Positions 18,611 to 30,038 are shown, counted from the stretch's first letter. The stretch: DNA of 64,000 nt from Brucella cytisi (GCA_012103075.1 JAAVLQ010000003.1:1178001-1242000), one strand, 5' to 3'. The notes: generated from the sequence alone by a model not told the origin. Numbers and translations: made by a program.

Positions 18611-21052
18611 TCCGCAGCCTCCGCATTCAAGACGGCCATAGGCTGGAACTCGTGCTTGTCCTTGCCGGAAGCGCGCTCGGACCGGGGATCGACCTGCGCA
18701 AATTTCTGCGAAAAGACGAAGCGGTCGTAATAGGCTTCGCGCTTGTCCTGATCGTCCATGATCTGACGGCGGATTTCATCGAGACCGATGCGCTTCGCCC
18801 ATTTATAGATGCGCTCCAGATAGCGGGCCTGTTCGCGATACATCTGCGTCAGCGCCACAATATGCTCCAGCGCTTCGTCTTCGGTCTTCACCAGTCCCAG
18901 AACTTCCGTGCCCTTGATGTCGAGACCGGCGGCACCGGCGAAGTGGATTTCGAAGCCGGAATCGACGCAGATCACGCCGATATCCTTGCAGGTCGCCTCC
19001 GCGCAATTGCGCGGACAACCCGAGACCGCCATTTTCAGCTTGGCCGGGGTCCGGGAACCCCACATGAATTTTTCGATGCGAATGCCGAGACCGGTGGAAT
19101 CCTGCGTGCCGAACCGGCACCAGTCCGAACCGACGCAGGTTTTCACCGTGCGCAATCCCTTGGCGTAAGCCTGACCGGAAATGAAGCCCGCCTTACCGAG
19201 ATCGGACCAGACCGCTGGCAGTTGTTCCTTTTCGATGCCCAGAAGATCGATGCGCTGACCGCCCGTGACCTTGACCATCGGAATGGCGAACTTGTCCACC
19301 ACATCGGCGATGGCGCGCAGTTCCCCGGAATTGGTCACGCCGCCCCACATGCGCGGCACGACGGAATAAGTGCCATCCTTCTGGATATTGGCGTGCACGC
19401 GCTCATTGATGAAACGCGACTGGTAGTCGTCGACATATTCGTCCGGCCAGTCGCAGACGAGGTAATAGTTGAGCGCCGGGCGGCATTTGGCGCAGCCGCA
19501 GGAGGTCTTCCACTCCAGTTCCTGCATGACGGCGGGAATGGTCTTCAGCTTCTTGGCCTTGATGAGCCTGCGCACATCGTCATGGCCGAGATCGGTGCAA
19601 CCGCACATGGGCTGCACAGCCTTGGGATTGTAGCTGTCGCCGAGCGTCAGCGCCATGAGCTGCTCGACCAGCCCCGTGCAGGAGCCGCAGGACGCCGACG
19701 CCTTCGTATGCTCTCGCACATCGTCGAGCGAAGTCAGGCCCTTTTCCGTCATGGTGGAGACGATTTTACTCTTGCAAACGCCGTTGCAGCCGCAGATTTC
19801 CGCATCATCCGGCAAGGCTGCAACGGCCGCCATAGGGTCCAGCGGGGTCCCTCCCTGATAGGCCTGACCGAAGATCAGCGTATCGCGCATGGCCGAAATA
19901 TCGGCCGCCTTTTTCTTCAGATCGTTGAACCGGGCACCATCAGCCGTCTCGCCATAGAGAACCGTGCCGATGATCCGGTTTTCCTTGATCACAAGCCGCT
20001 TGTAGATACCAGCTGTCGCATCGCGCAGGACGATCTCCTCACGGTCCGCACCGTCGGCAAAATCGCCAAGCGAGAACAGATCGATGCCCGTCACCTTCAG
20101 CTTGGTCGGCGTGTCGGAATGGGTGAAGGCGGGGGTCGTATCGCCTGCCAGATGCGAGGCCGCCACACGCGCCATTTCGTAAAGCGGCGCGACCAGACCA
20201 TAGACCGTGCCGCCCACTTCCGCGCATTCGCCGAGCGAGAGAATATTGGCATCCGAGGTTCGCATGCCCGCATCGACGACAATGCCGCGATTGACCGCCA
20301 GACCCGCTTCCTTGGCCAGCCCGACATTCGGACGAATGCCGACAGCCATCACCACCAGCGTGGCGGGAATGACCGTACCATCGTCAAGCTCGACACCTTC
20401 AACCTTGCCATTGCCGATAACGGCCTTGGTGTTGGCCTTGCAGATGACCTTGATGCCACGCTCCTCGACCGCCCGTTGCAGCAGATAGCCTGCGGCGGGG
20501 TCGAGCTGGCGCTCCATCAGCGTCGGCATGACATGCAACACCGTCACATCCATGCCGCGCTGGGCCAGACCGGCTGCGGCTTCGGCCCAGCAGACCGCCG
20601 CCGATGACGATGGCCTTCTCGCGCGATTGCGCGGCGACCAGCATCGCATCCACATCGTCTAGATCGCGATAGCTGATGACACCGGGCAGATCCTTGCCCG
20701 GAACGGGAATGATGAAAGGTACCGAGCCGGTGGCAATCACCAGCTTGTCATAGCTTTCCGTAACGCCGTGATCCGAGGTAACGGTCACGGCGTCGCGGTC
20801 GATGGCGACGACCTTATGACCCTTATAGAGCGTGATGCCGTGCTTGATGTACCAGCCGTCGCCATGAATGACGATCTGCTCATAGGTCTTCTCGCCGGAG
20901 AGGACCGGCGACAGCATGATGCGATCGTAATTGACGCGCGGTTCGGCGTTGAAAATGGTGACTTCATACTGGCCCGGCGCCTGCTCGAACAGATGTTCCA
21001 GCATGCGGCCCGGCGCCATCCCATTGCCGACGATAACGAGTTTCTCAGCCAT
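18607..21052 (-). CDS. nirB: nitrite reductase (NADH) large subunit (one frameshift)
   Basis: Cytoplasmic enzyme reducing nitrite to ammonia; about 815 residues. An N-terminal FAD/NADH domain (KLVIVGNGMAPGRMLEHLFE, KAIVIGGGLLG) leads to a BFD 2Fe-2S domain (ICGCNGVCKSKIV ... ASCGSC). The siroheme/4Fe-4S catalytic region has the ligand cysteines in TCVGSDWCRFGTQ and SGCPRNCAEA. A single frame break near 20600 separates the GGG-LLG motif from EAAAGLAQRGMDVTVLHVMP. ATG 21052 is five bases from the nrtC stop, so the genes are coupled. It needs siroheme, yet the local cysG is truncated. Confidence 0.95.
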
Positions 21053-21057
21053 AGAAT

Positions 21058-21843
21058 TTACTCCGCAGCTTCCACGAAGCGATGACGCTCGTAGAGGAAC
21101 TTCAGAACAGCCTCACGGCATTTCAGATAGGTGCGATCGGAGGCCAGCTCGATACGGTTGCGCGGGCGCGCAATAGCGACGTCCAGCACCTCGCCGATCT
21201 TCGCCGCCGGACCGTTGGTCATCATCACGATGCGGTCGGAAAGCAGCACCGCCTCATCGACATCGTGGGTGATCATCACCATCGTATTGCCAAGCCGGGC
21301 GTGGATTTCCATCACGGCATCTTGAAGATGCGCACGGGTCAGCGCATCCAGCGCGCCGAATGGCTCGTCGAGCAGCAGGATTTTCGGCTCCATGGCCAGC
21401 GCACGGGCAATACCGACACGCTGCTTCATGCCGCCGGAAATTTCCGACGGGCGCTTGTCTTTTGCATGCGCCATCTGGACGAGGTCAAGATTGGTCATGA
21501 CCCAGTCATGCCGTTCGGCCTTGCTTTTACTGGAGCGGAAAACCTTGGTCACGGCAAGATTGACGTTTTCGTAAACCGACAGCCGGGACAACAGCGAATG
21601 GTTCTGGAAAACCACCGCCCGCTCCGGTCCCGGCGCGTTGACTTCTTTGTTTTCCAGCAGGACCGCGCCGGACGAAACCGGCGTCAGCCCGGCAATCAGG
21701 TTCAAAAGCGTGGATTTTCCGCAGCCGGAATGGCCGATGATGGAAACGAACTCGCCCTTGGAGATCGAAAGATTGATGTCATTCAGGACTTCGGAGCGGT
21801 CGAAATGCTTGTCGATATGGTCAAGTTTGAGATAGGCGCTCAT
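21058..21843 (-). CDS. nrtC: nitrate/nitrite/cyanate ABC transporter ATP-binding protein
   Basis: ATPase of the NrtD/CynD/SsuB type, 261 residues, intact. Walker A GHSGCGKST, Q-loop VFQNHSLL, signature EISGGMKQRVGIARA, Walker B ILLLDEPFGALD and H-loop MVMITHDVDEA are all present. GAGGAG seven bases before ATG 21843 is an excellent ribosome-binding site. No CmpC/NrtC-type solute-binding extension follows, so it is the short form. Confidence 0.93.
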   Translation of the reverse strand: MSAYLKLDHIDKHFDRSEVLNDINLSISKGEFVSIIGHSGCGKSTLLNLIAGLTPVSSGAVLLENKEVNAPGPERAVVFQNHSLLSRLSVYENVNLAVTKVFRSSKSKAERHDWVMTNLDLVQMAHAKDKRPSEISGGMKQRVGIARALAMEPKILLLDEPFGALDALTRAHLQDAVMEIHARLGNTMVMITHDVDEAVLLSDRIVMMTNGPAAKIGEVLDVAIARPRNRIELASDRTYLKCREAVLKFLYERHRFVEAAE

Positions 21844-21854
21844 GACTGTTCTCC

Positions 21855-22767
21855 TCAGCTTGCAGAAGCGCTGCGGGTGAAAAGCCGCCCGATGGCCGCA
21901 ACCAGCTTGTCGAGCGCAAAACCGACGAGGCCGATATAGGCGAGAGCGACGATGATGTCGGACAGACGTGACGAGTTCCACGCGTCCCAGATGAAGAAGC
22001 CAATGCCGACACCACCGGTCAGCATTTCGGCGGCTACGATGGCAAGCCGAGGAGAGGCCGACGCCGATCCGCAGACCCGTGAAGATGTAGGGCGCCGCCG
22101 AGGGCAGCATGATCTTGAAGAAGAACTCGAACTGGTTGAGCCGCAGCACCTTGGCGACGTTGCGATAATCCTGCGGAATATTGCGCACGCCGACTGCGGT
22201 GTTGATGATGATCGGCCAGATCGAGGTGATGAAAATCACGAAAATCGCCGACGGATTGGCATTTTGGAAGGCCGCAAGCGACAATGGCAGCCGGGCCAGC
22301 GGCGGCACGGTGCGCAATACCTGAAAGATCGGATCGAGGCCGCGCATGGCCCAGACCGACTGACCGATAACGGCACCGATCACGATGCCTGCAATGGCCG
22401 CCGGGCCGAAGCCGTAGGCAACGCGTTCCAGCGAGACGAGCACGCGCCAGCCAAGTCCGATATCCTGCGATCCGTAGTTGAAGAAGGGATAGGCGATCAG
22501 ATCGTAGCTGTCTTCCCAGACCTTGGACGGCGCAGGCAACGATGAGTCAGGGGCCGCGCACAATATCTGCCAGATCCCCAGCAGGATGGCGAGCACCACC
22601 AGCGGCGGCACGATGTTACGTGCGGCACTGCGCGCCAGCACGCCGAAATCGAAGACGGATTTGGGCTGCTTGGCCAGCCGGACGACGTTCCCGGCGGCAG
22701 TTGGCGCCTTCGGCGCCTTGGTCGTCAGCGACGTGACGACATTTGGATCTTTCAGCAGGGCGGACAT
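21855..22767 (-). CDS. nrtB: nitrate/nitrite/cyanate ABC transporter permease (one frameshift)
   Basis: Inner-membrane permease, about 304 residues. A cytoplasmic N-terminus of some 45 residues precedes hydrophobic segments starting IVPPLVVLAILLGIWQILCA. The EAA-type loop reads DYRNVAKVLRLNQFEFFFKI MLPSAAPYIF. A one-base change near 22050 shifts the end, which continues LAIVAAEMLTGGVGIGFFIW, then DIIVALAYIGLVGFALDKLV, stopping at TGA 21855-21857. It lies 11 bases upstream of nrtC. Confidence 0.92.
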
Positions 22768-22878
22768 TCAACGCTCCTTGAGCATTTCCGGCAAAAGTGT
22801 GAAGCGGCTTTGCGTTCGGAAATGCGTAAAAACAAAGGGACAGAGGAGAGACGCACCGATCGCGCGCCCGAAGTTGGC

Positions 22879-24189
22879 TCAGGACGCAGCCTTGATCGCG
22901 AGACTGTCGAGATAGGCCGAGGGGTTTTCGGGATCGAAGACCTTACCGTCAAAGAAGGTTTCCTTGCCCCGCGAAGTCGAAGCCGGAACATCGGCTGCGG
23001 CAATGCCCAGATCCTTGGCGGCTTCGCGCCAGATATCCTCGCGGTTGACCTGATCGACCAGCGCCTTGATATCGGTATCAGGCGCGAATTTGCCCCAGCG
23101 GATGTTTTCCGCAATGAACCATGTGTCGTGGCTCTTGAACGGATAAGACGCCCCGTTCGCCCAGAATTTCATTTGCAGGTCGGTACCTTGCACGACACGG
23201 CCATTGCCGTAATTGATGTCGCCCTTGAGACGGCCCAGCACATCCTTCGGCGGCACGTTGAACCACTGGCGCTTGCCCAGTATCCCGGCCATTTCGGCCT
23301 TGTTGTCCATGCTTTCGCACCATTGCTGTGCTTCCATCACAGCCATGAGCAACGCCTTGGCGGCATTCGGATTCTTCTCGATCCAGTCCGCGCGCATGCC
23401 GAGTGCCTTTTCCGGGTGGTGCTTCCAGATTTCACCTGTCGTCGCAGCCGTGAAGCCGATGTTCTGATTGACAAGCTGCTCGTTCCACGGCTCGCCCACG
23501 CAGAACAGGTCCATATTGCCGACCTTCATATTGGCGACCATTTGTGGCGGCGGGACAACGATAGTCGAAACATCCTTGTCTGGATCGATGCCGCCGGCGG
23601 CGAGCCAGTAGCGGAGCCACAGATCGTGCGTGCCACCGGGGAAAGTCATGGCGGCCTTCACCTCCTTGCCCTCGGCCTTCTTCTTCTCGAAGGCGGCCTT
23701 GAGCTTGGAGGAATCGAGCTGGACGCCGGTGTCGGCATAGTCCTTGGCGACCGAAATGGCCTGACTGTCATAGTTCAGGCGCGCCAGCAGGGCCATCGGC
23801 ACCGGCTGGTTGTTCTGCGTCAACTTGCCGGCATGGATCAGATAGGGGAGCGGCGAGAGGATATGCGCGCCATCGATCCCGTTCGACGCACCGCCCAGCA
23901 CAAGATTGTCGCGTGTGGCACCCCATGACGCCTGCTTGGCGACCTCGACATCCGGCAGGCCGTGCTTTTCGAACAGGCCCTTTTCCTTGGCGACGATCAG
24001 CGGCGCCGCATCGGTCAGCGCGATGAAGCCAAGCTTCGCGCCACTGACTTCCGGCCCGCTGCCAGCCGCGAACGCGCCACCGGGAAAGGCCGAGCGAACG
24101 GCAGTGAAGAGCGCAGCGGCAGCACCGGTTTTCAGAATGCTGCGCCGGGTGATGCCGGTCGTCGTTTCTGCCTTCTTATGCATTGTCAT
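22879..24189 (-). CDS. nrtA: nitrate ABC transporter substrate-binding protein
   Basis: CmpA/NrtA-family binding protein, 436 residues, intact. It begins with a Tat-type signal (ITRRSILKTGAAAALFTAVR), suggesting export folded. Ligand-domain motifs include LGFIALTDAAPLIVAKEKGL, MTFPGGTHDLWLRYWLAAGG and VGEPWNEQLV. ATG 24189 is preceded by GGAAGCCAGCTG. The gene heads the nrtABC-nirBD-cynS-nasA-cysG series and follows a sigma-54 promoter and a leader of about 180 bases. Confidence 0.95.
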   Translation of the reverse strand: MTMHKKAETTTGITRRSILKTGAAAALFTAVRSAFPGGAFAAGSGPEVSGAKLGFIALTDAAPLIVAKEKGLFEKHGLPDVEVAKQASWGATRDNLVLGGASNGIDGAHILSPLPYLIHAGKLTQNNQPVPMALLARLNYDSQAISVAKDYADTGVQLDSSKLKAAFEKKKAEGKEVKAAMTFPGGTHDLWLRYWLAAGGIDPDKDVSTIVVPPPQMVANMKVGNMDLFCVGEPWNEQLVNQNIGFTAATTGEIWKHHPEKALGMRADWIEKNPNAAKALLMAVMEAQQWCESMDNKAEMAGILGKRQWFNVPPKDVLGRLKGDINYGNGRVVQGTDLQMKFWANGASYPFKSHDTWFIAENIRWGKFAPDTDIKALVDQVNREDIWREAAKDLGIAAADVPASTSRGKETFFDGKVFDPENPSAYLDSLAIKAAS

Positions 24190-24369
24190 CAGCTGGCTTC
24201 CCCTTGCTTGCTTTGAATTGGGCTGGCTTGAAAATGGGCACAAAAAAAACGCCGCTTGGAGATCGCGCCTTCGAACAAAGGTTCGGGCTGCAATTCCTTG
24301 CGACGTCGGTGTCGTGACAGGAGCGGTATATGGCTCGCTTGCTGCATCGGTCGCCGTTGACCGGTGCAT
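24190..24369 (-). promoter_or_regulatory. nrtA leader, candidate NasT-responsive attenuator
   Basis: The transcript leader between the sigma-54 promoter and nrtA contains a run of eight T (minus strand, 24242-24249), preceded by the GC-rich AAGCGGCG. Upstream is CCTTTGTTCGAAGG, which can fold into a four-bp stem with a six-base loop, the loop size bound by ANTAR proteins. I could not find a fully convincing terminator stem, so the call rests mainly on context (NasT/NasS encoded next door). Confidence 0.4.
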
Positions 24370-24378
24370 AAATCTAAC

Positions 24379-24395
24379 AAGCAAGAAGCGTGCCA
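24379..24395 (-). promoter_or_regulatory. sigma-54 (RpoN) promoter of the nitrate assimilation operon
   Basis: Minus strand TGGCACGCTTCTTGCTT matches the -24/-12 consensus TGGCAC-N5-TTGC exactly, about 190 bases upstream of the nrtA start. This implies NtrC-type nitrogen control in addition to NasS/NasT. Confidence 0.8.
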
Positions 24396-24550
24396 GAATT
24401 TTAACATCTTTGCAAGTGTTTGAAAATAATAAATTTAAAGGGATGAGAAAATAGTCAGCGACCCATCCGAACCCGTGCGAACATGGCTGTATTTTAGGCG
24501 TTTTCGTTCAATCATCCCGCCTGATGTGCAATCAAATTGGGCATCGAGGC

Positions 24551-25833
24551 TCAATCTTCCGCTGCGCTTGAGCTTGCCAATACATCGCGACGCACATCAA
24601 AACCGTGCACATAGGATTCGACATCCGACGGATCGAAAATTCGACCATCCATGAAGCGATCCCCGGCATGCGCACCTTCGACCGCACCCGGCTCGAAAGG
24701 CGGATGGGCAATGCCGAGCGCCGCGCAATAGAGGTCCGGCCTATAGGACTGGGCCGCCCTTTGCTGAGCCGCCTGCGTCGCCCCGATCTGGCCCCAGCGC
24801 ACCATCTGGCTATAGATCCACATCGCATCATTGGGGCGTGGACAATTGGCAAGCCCGGCATGGAAGCTGAAGTAATGCTCGATGACGCGGTGACTGCCCT
24901 GCGCATCGAGATTGAATGTTCCGGCCAGCACATTGCGAACGATATGCTGCGACACACCAAGATAGCGGCCATCGGCGGGATCTCGGCCAGCGCATCGTGA
25001 TTTCCGGTGTTGTCACACCAGCGTGCTGCCTTGTCGAGGGCAACGATCAGGCGGGACACGGTTTCGGGATGGGTTTCGGCCCATTCCGGACGCATGCCGA
25101 TGACCTTTTCCGGCGCAGCCGGCCAGATATCCTGCTTGGCCGCAACGATGCGCCCTGTGCCGCGCGCTCGGAAGCCACCATGTTCCATGGTGCACCGACG
25201 CAGAAGCCGTCGATGGCACCCGTGGCCAAAGCATCCGAGGTGAGCGGCGGCGGCACGACGACCAGCTTCACATCGCAGTCGGGGTCGATGCCTCCAGCGG
25301 CCAGCCAGTAGCGAAATTCATAATTATGCGACGAGAAAGGATAGGTCATCGCGAGTGTCAAAAGCGGCTCACCGCGCGCCTTCATGTCGCGCGCACCACC
25401 GAAGCCAAAGCCTGCGCATTTTCCAGCGCATCCGCCGTCTCGGCCAGAGCGGCGGTTGCACGCATGCGCTCATAAAGCCGCGCCGACAAGGTGATGGCAT
25501 TACCGCCACGCCCCAGTGAAAAAGGCGTTATTGTCGGCGACGGATTGGAGCCCAGTCCCAGCATGGACGCTACGGGCATGGGCGACAGCATATGTGCAAT
25601 ATCGAATTGCCGGAAAGCGAGACGATCGCGGACATTTGCCCGGAGACATCCTTTACAAGATCGAGCCGCAGGCCTTCGGCTCTTGCGAAACCGAATTCAG
25701 CAGCGGCGATTAGTACGGACGCATCGACAAGCGGAATGAAACCGGCGCGCAGCGTCCTGATTTCTCTCGCCGTAATGCCCGCAGGCGTGGCAAGACTGCT
25801 GCCTGTCTCGGTAAATCTGGTCGGCATGTTCAT
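24551..25833 (-). CDS. nasS: nitrate sensor, NrtA-like cytoplasmic protein (frameshifted)
   Basis: Homologue of NrtA without an export signal, as expected for NasS, which binds nitrate or nitrite and releases NasT. It starts PTRFTETGSSLATPAGITAR, then TLRAGFIPLVDASVLIAAAE. Later motifs are MTYPFSSHNYEFRYWLAAGG, IDGFCVGAPWNMVASERAAQ, GMRPEWAETHPETVSRLIVA, then FHAGLANCPRPNDAMWIYSQ. Frame breaks near 25590, 25385, 25150 and 24960 separate these; joined length is about 427 residues. GGGAG nine bases before ATG 25833 supports the start. It lies 46 bases after nasT. Confidence 0.87.
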
Positions 25834-25879
25834 TTGCACGCACTCCCGGAATGTTTCGCCCCGGTTCTTGAAAGAGGAA

Positions 25880-26468
25880 TCATTTCACTAGCAGTCCGGC
25901 TGCCGTAACTATACTTTGTGCGATGTCTGATATTTTTTTTCTTCTCGTTCATCGCGGACTGTCGCAACAGTGCAAAAGCGTCTTCTTCGGACAGGCTGCG
26001 CATTTTCATGAGAATGCCTTTGGCACGTTCTACCGTCTTGCGTTCCTCCAGCGCCGACGGCGTCCGCCAGTTCGCGCTGCAAACGACTGAATGCATTGAA
26101 CCGGCTGACAGCCATATCTAGGATAGGTTTTACGCGTTCTTTCTTTAGTCCGTCGACAATATAGGCGGAAACCCCTGCCTCTACCGCTGCTTCGATCGAC
26201 GCCGTGTCGGAACGATCCACAAACATGGCAATCGGGCGACTGAGAGTTCGGGTCAGTTGAAAAGATGCTCCATCATGTCGCGGTTGGGGTTCTCGATGTC
26301 GATCACGATAACATCGGGGTTGAGCGTCTCTATCATGCGTGCGATACCGTGCATCTCATTCATAACGACGACTTTACCGTGGCCTGCCTCGCGCAATCCT
26401 TCCTCAATGATTGAGGAGCGGATGGCGTTCTCATCGATAATGAGGATGGTGAGGTCCTGTGTCTTCAT
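25880..26468 (-). CDS. nasT: ANTAR-domain antiterminator NasT (frameshifted)
   Basis: RNA-binding response-regulator-like protein. The N-terminal receiver-like domain reads LTILIIDENAIRSSIIEEGL, then VMNEMHGIARMIETLNPDVI. After a break near 26255 it continues RPIAMFVDRSDTASIEAAVE, then AGVSAYIVDGLKKERVKPIL. The C-terminal ANTAR domain is LEERKTVERAKGILMKMRSL, then SEEDAFALLRQSAMNEKKKI, ending QSIVTAAGLLVK at TGA 25880-25882. Breaks also occur near 26060 and 25935. Joined length is about 196 residues. In known systems NasT binds a leader hairpin and prevents termination when not held by NasS. Confidence 0.9.
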
Positions 26469-26486
26469 ACTGCATTGATGGAGCAT

Positions 26487-27016
26487 AGCGCCTGCGTTGG
26501 CAACCGTTATGTGTCTATATAATAATCATTATACCTATTGATTAATTTTTAATCACCAATGACTGAATTGGCAGCAAAATCATTTGAAGCGCGGTGATCA
26601 GCGCTTGAATTCTACTCGACTGCTTTTGTGAAGGGGCCCAACATTATCAAGCGAGATGAAAGATCGTGCGTGGGTCCAAGCGAGAGGGAAAATTCCTGAC
26701 TGGAAATCTGAGCACGGAGTTGGCTGTATGTGGCTGACGCGATGCCGCTTTTCACGGCCAGTAGCCTTAAGTTACTTATAGCCAAATTGATCGTTCGTTT
26801 GGCTGGGTTCCATTACGTATCCCGTTGGCATACCCCAATTTACGCACCCATATGATCAATTGATTGCTGGCCACGCTCGCCGTAGGCAGACATCCTGCCG
26901 TTGGATAAAATTCACCGATTCAATTCGAAACGTTGAACTAAAATTGTGTGAGAAGCTCTCCGCTGGGCCGCACAAGTCCAAAATGGCTATTGATGGGGCC
27001 GACGGAGAGGCGGTCA
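26487..27016. other. intergenic stretch, no gene recognised
   Basis: About 530 bases between nasT and the MFS gene, AT-rich near 26500-26560. Short open stretches on both strands lack a recognisable product or ribosome-binding site. The nasT promoter should lie at the left edge. Confidence 0.4.
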
Positions 27017-28217
27017 CTAGCGACGACCGTTTGCAAGCTTGATGGCTTCGGGTGAGCGGCGAAGCGCCAGCATCGCCGATGCCCCAATAAAGGACCGGGT
27101 GCCGGGATAATGAAAGACCATCTCCAGCTGCCGAGCCAAGCGGCGATCTCGGGCACCAGCCAGATAACAAATACCGTGAGCGCAAAACCAAGCCCCATCT
27201 GCAGCGATAGCGCCGTACCAACAAAGTCCCGATCGGCGAGCTCGGTTACCGCTGCAGAAAAGAGTGGAGAATCCCCAACAATGGCGATGCCCCATACAAT
27301 CGCTATGAGAGCGATCAACCAGATAGGTCCCGAAAAAGCAAGTCCGATAAGTAGAGCACACAGGCCGGATACGATCATCAAGCCTGCCGTTGTGGCAGTG
27401 CGCCCGAATCTGTCTGACAAGAAACCGCCGGCTACGCAGCCAACGAGACCCGCTGCAATGGCGATAAAGGTTATGAGCGAAGTCATATTGGGTGGGAGTG
27501 TGTCTTCGGTCGATTTACGTAAGAAAATCAAGAGCCACGCCCACATTGCGTAGAGTTCCCACATGTGTCCGAGATAGCCGACATTCACAAGGAACAGATT
27601 GCGATCACGAAGAACGCGGCCAATTTGCCGAGGATTGAATACCGCCCTGCCAAAGGGATAGGGGCCCTCGCGCGCAAACAGCAAGAAGGAAATACCGGCA
27701 ATCAGAGAGGCGGCACTCGACATGCTAATGACAAGGCGCCAGTCGACATACTCTGTAATCGTACGGAAAAGATGAGGCATCGACGAGCCGAGAGTTAAGG
27801 CGCCCACAACAGCACCAAGCGCAAGGCCTCTGTTGCGCACGAACCATGTCGAGACCAGTTTCATAGCTGGAGGGTAGACGGCAGCAAGTGCCATTCCGGT
27901 CGCAAAACGACACGCGATAGCTCCAGCGGGACCGGGCTCCAACAACAACAACAGGTTCAGGCCTGCCGCCATTATGGAGGCAACTGCCATGAGGCGGTTG
28001 AGCCGAACGATATCGGGTAAATTAATCAGACTTGCCAGTAGTGCGCCCGTTACGAAACCCATTTGCACACCGTTCGTCAACCGGGCGACGACTGAGTCGG
28101 AAAGCTGCCGGGCGGCTTTTAACTCAGGGGTGACGGCAGTGGCAGAAAACCATGTTGTCATGGAGAACACGACGGAGGCGCACAAGGTTATCAGGACGGG
28201 CCGGGGTTGGTTTTCAC
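27017..28217 (-). CDS. MFS transporter (frameshifted at both ends)
   Basis: Major facilitator of about 400 residues with some twelve hydrophobic segments. The inter-helix motif A appears as GGFLSDRFGRT between the halves. It opens TLCASVVFSMTTWFSATAVT with an upstream KTNPGP segment in another frame (lost base near 28194, GTG 28217). It ends GASAMLALRRSPEAIKLANG after a break near 27095. The GTG start is less certain because no strong ribosome-binding site is seen. It resembles cyanate/nitrate or metabolite MFS proteins only in general form; the substrate is unknown. Confidence 0.8.
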
Positions 28218-28555
28218 CGGGTATTCAATTGCAGATAAGGATCTCTTTTCCGTGAAGGGCATGCATCACGCCTTTCGAGAGGAACCGTTTAAGCGGTTGC
28301 TGGCCCGCTCAGGCAAGTTTCACCTGCTTCGTTCCGCACGATGGCGATGATCTTACAGATGACCCCGAAGCCCGGCATTCTCCATTACCAGATCTGGAAT
28401 ATAATCTGACGGTTATAAAGTGACAACACGCTCGATTGGCCATTCGGAATTATGCCGCTACGGTTCCCAAGACAGGGTGGAGCGTAGCCCATGGAAATCC
28501 GACTGGCGGATCTGTGTACTCCATGAACGATCAGTTGTCGGCGAATGATGTCGGT
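28218..28555. other. intergenic stretch, no gene recognised
   Basis: About 340 bases between the MFS start and the DUF2182 gene end. No credible coding frame or strong terminator was found. Confidence 0.4.
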
Positions 28556-29385
28556 TTATGTCACGAGCAGGCGCAGCCCCGCAGCCAGCAAGCCGATCCC
28601 CGCCACGCGGGAGAGCAGGCGTCCGGTTGATATGAGCTTTTCCGTAAGGGTGAAGATGGCGAGCGCAGCGATCCAGAGAACATTCATCACGCCGCCTACG
28701 AAAAAAGGAGGGCCATCAGCGCCCAGCAGCAGCCGAGGCAGTAGACCCCGTGCATGGCCCCATCTTGCAGGCTCCGGTCGCGTCGCGGTGAAAGCCGCCG
28801 AAACGTTGAATGAACAGGAGCGGCGATTGGCATTGCGACAGACAGGCGTGCTTCAGCGGCAGCCACTGATAAAGCCCGGCCGCAATCAGGATCGCGCCTC
28901 CCAGAACGTTGTTCGTGCTCGCCATGTCAGGATTAAGCAGGGCCAGCCTTTCAAGCGCCCATTGGGCCGTCGTTGCCGCGCGAGCAAACCCGCTCCAAAC
29001 CGCCAGATATCCGGTCACGAACCAACCAGTTGCGGCAAAGGGCCCGGCAGACGCGGCAGCCATTCTTCCCGTTCGTGCGTAGATGAGGATCATCGGCGCC
29101 GCCGACGGCGTCATCATGCCGATCATCATCACCGTCCACATGACGAACATCAAAACGAAATCGCCAACCGTCCACGCCTGCTGCGCTGGCGCCATCGCCA
29201 TCTCAAAGCCGTTCGGGATCATGCGATAGCCCATCATGTCCATCCATCCCGCCCATGTTCATGCCGGCGGCAAGCCGCAGAACATAGGCCCATGCAAGCA
29301 TGGTAAGGGCTGCGATGGACGTTGCGACAATCAGTCCATCGCGCCGCAGCACGGCCTCAAGCGGTGTATCCGTTGTCTTGTTCAA
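28556..29385 (-). CDS. DUF2182 integral membrane protein (frameshifted)
   Basis: Predicted metal-binding membrane protein of the DUF2182 family, about 275 residues. The N-terminus reads NKTTDTPLEAVLRRDGLIVA. The Met-rich membrane segment VLMFVMWTVMMIGMMTPSAA is typical, as are the conserved QWLPLKHACLSQCQSPLLF and, after breaks near 28745 and 28700, HGVYCLGCCWALMALLFVGG. The conserved CLxxCxxP and GxxCLGCCW features are both present. Another break lies near 29240. The start overlaps the DUF1326 stop by four bases, as is common for this pair. Confidence 0.85.
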
Positions 29386-30018
29386 TGGACGACGCCGCTT
29401 TCGGTCATGTTCAGCCGGGAGAAGTGCGCGTGCGAGTCATTCAGCGAAAGCGCTATGACCCCCTGTGTCTCGCCCCAGCCTCGCCCAACCTCGCAAACAT
29501 CGTACTCGAAGCCCTGCGGCAGGTTGATTCGCGCACGATGCGCTTCACCGGTGACAGGATTGCGGATCGGTTCTCCGCGCGCCTCGACCCAGCCCGGAAC
29601 GGATACGCTCGCGGTACGGCCATCGACGTCGATCTCGAAATCGATCTTCGCGAAAACCGGTTCGTGTACCTTGTCAAAAGTCGTCGCGAAGACACGGAAA
29701 AACGTGGCACCGGGCTCAGTGTCCAGACCGCTCATGATGCGCAACAGCGATTCACGCTGTTCGGGCGATGCACGCTCGTCGACGATCGGCACCACCTGCC
29801 CTCTGCCCTCGTGAATAGCGCCCGGCCGGGGAGGCGATTATGCCGATCGTCAGTCCGCCGAGTTTCGTATCTCCGTGATATCCTTCTTCGATAGCCACAA
29901 AGCCGACAGCGTCGCAGCCACCTTTGGTGGGGCGGGCATTGAACTGACACGGACACCCATATGCACAGTTGCAGTGAATGAATTCTCGACCTTTGATGGC
30001 CCATTTTATCTCGGACAT
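29382..30018 (-). CDS. DUF1326 domain protein (frameshifted)
   Basis: Cytosolic DUF1326 protein, about 212 residues. It opens SEIKWAIKGREFIHCNCAYG then CPCQF, the cysteine cluster typical of the family, and continues DERASPEQRESLLRIMSGLD, then EARGEPIRNPVTGEAHRARI. One break near 29810 joins the parts. The AGGAGGAGAC ribosome-binding site before ATG 30018 is strong. Its partner, the DUF2182 protein, overlaps downstream. Function is unknown; the pair has been suggested to handle metal, from the Cys and Met motifs only. Confidence 0.87.
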
Positions 30019-30038
30019 TGTCTCCTCCTTTTCCAGAT

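Noticed and set aside
18562-20607. 681-codon plus-strand ORF opposite nirB
   Set aside because: It is antisense to a clearly conserved nirB reading with all cofactor motifs; its translation resembles no family.
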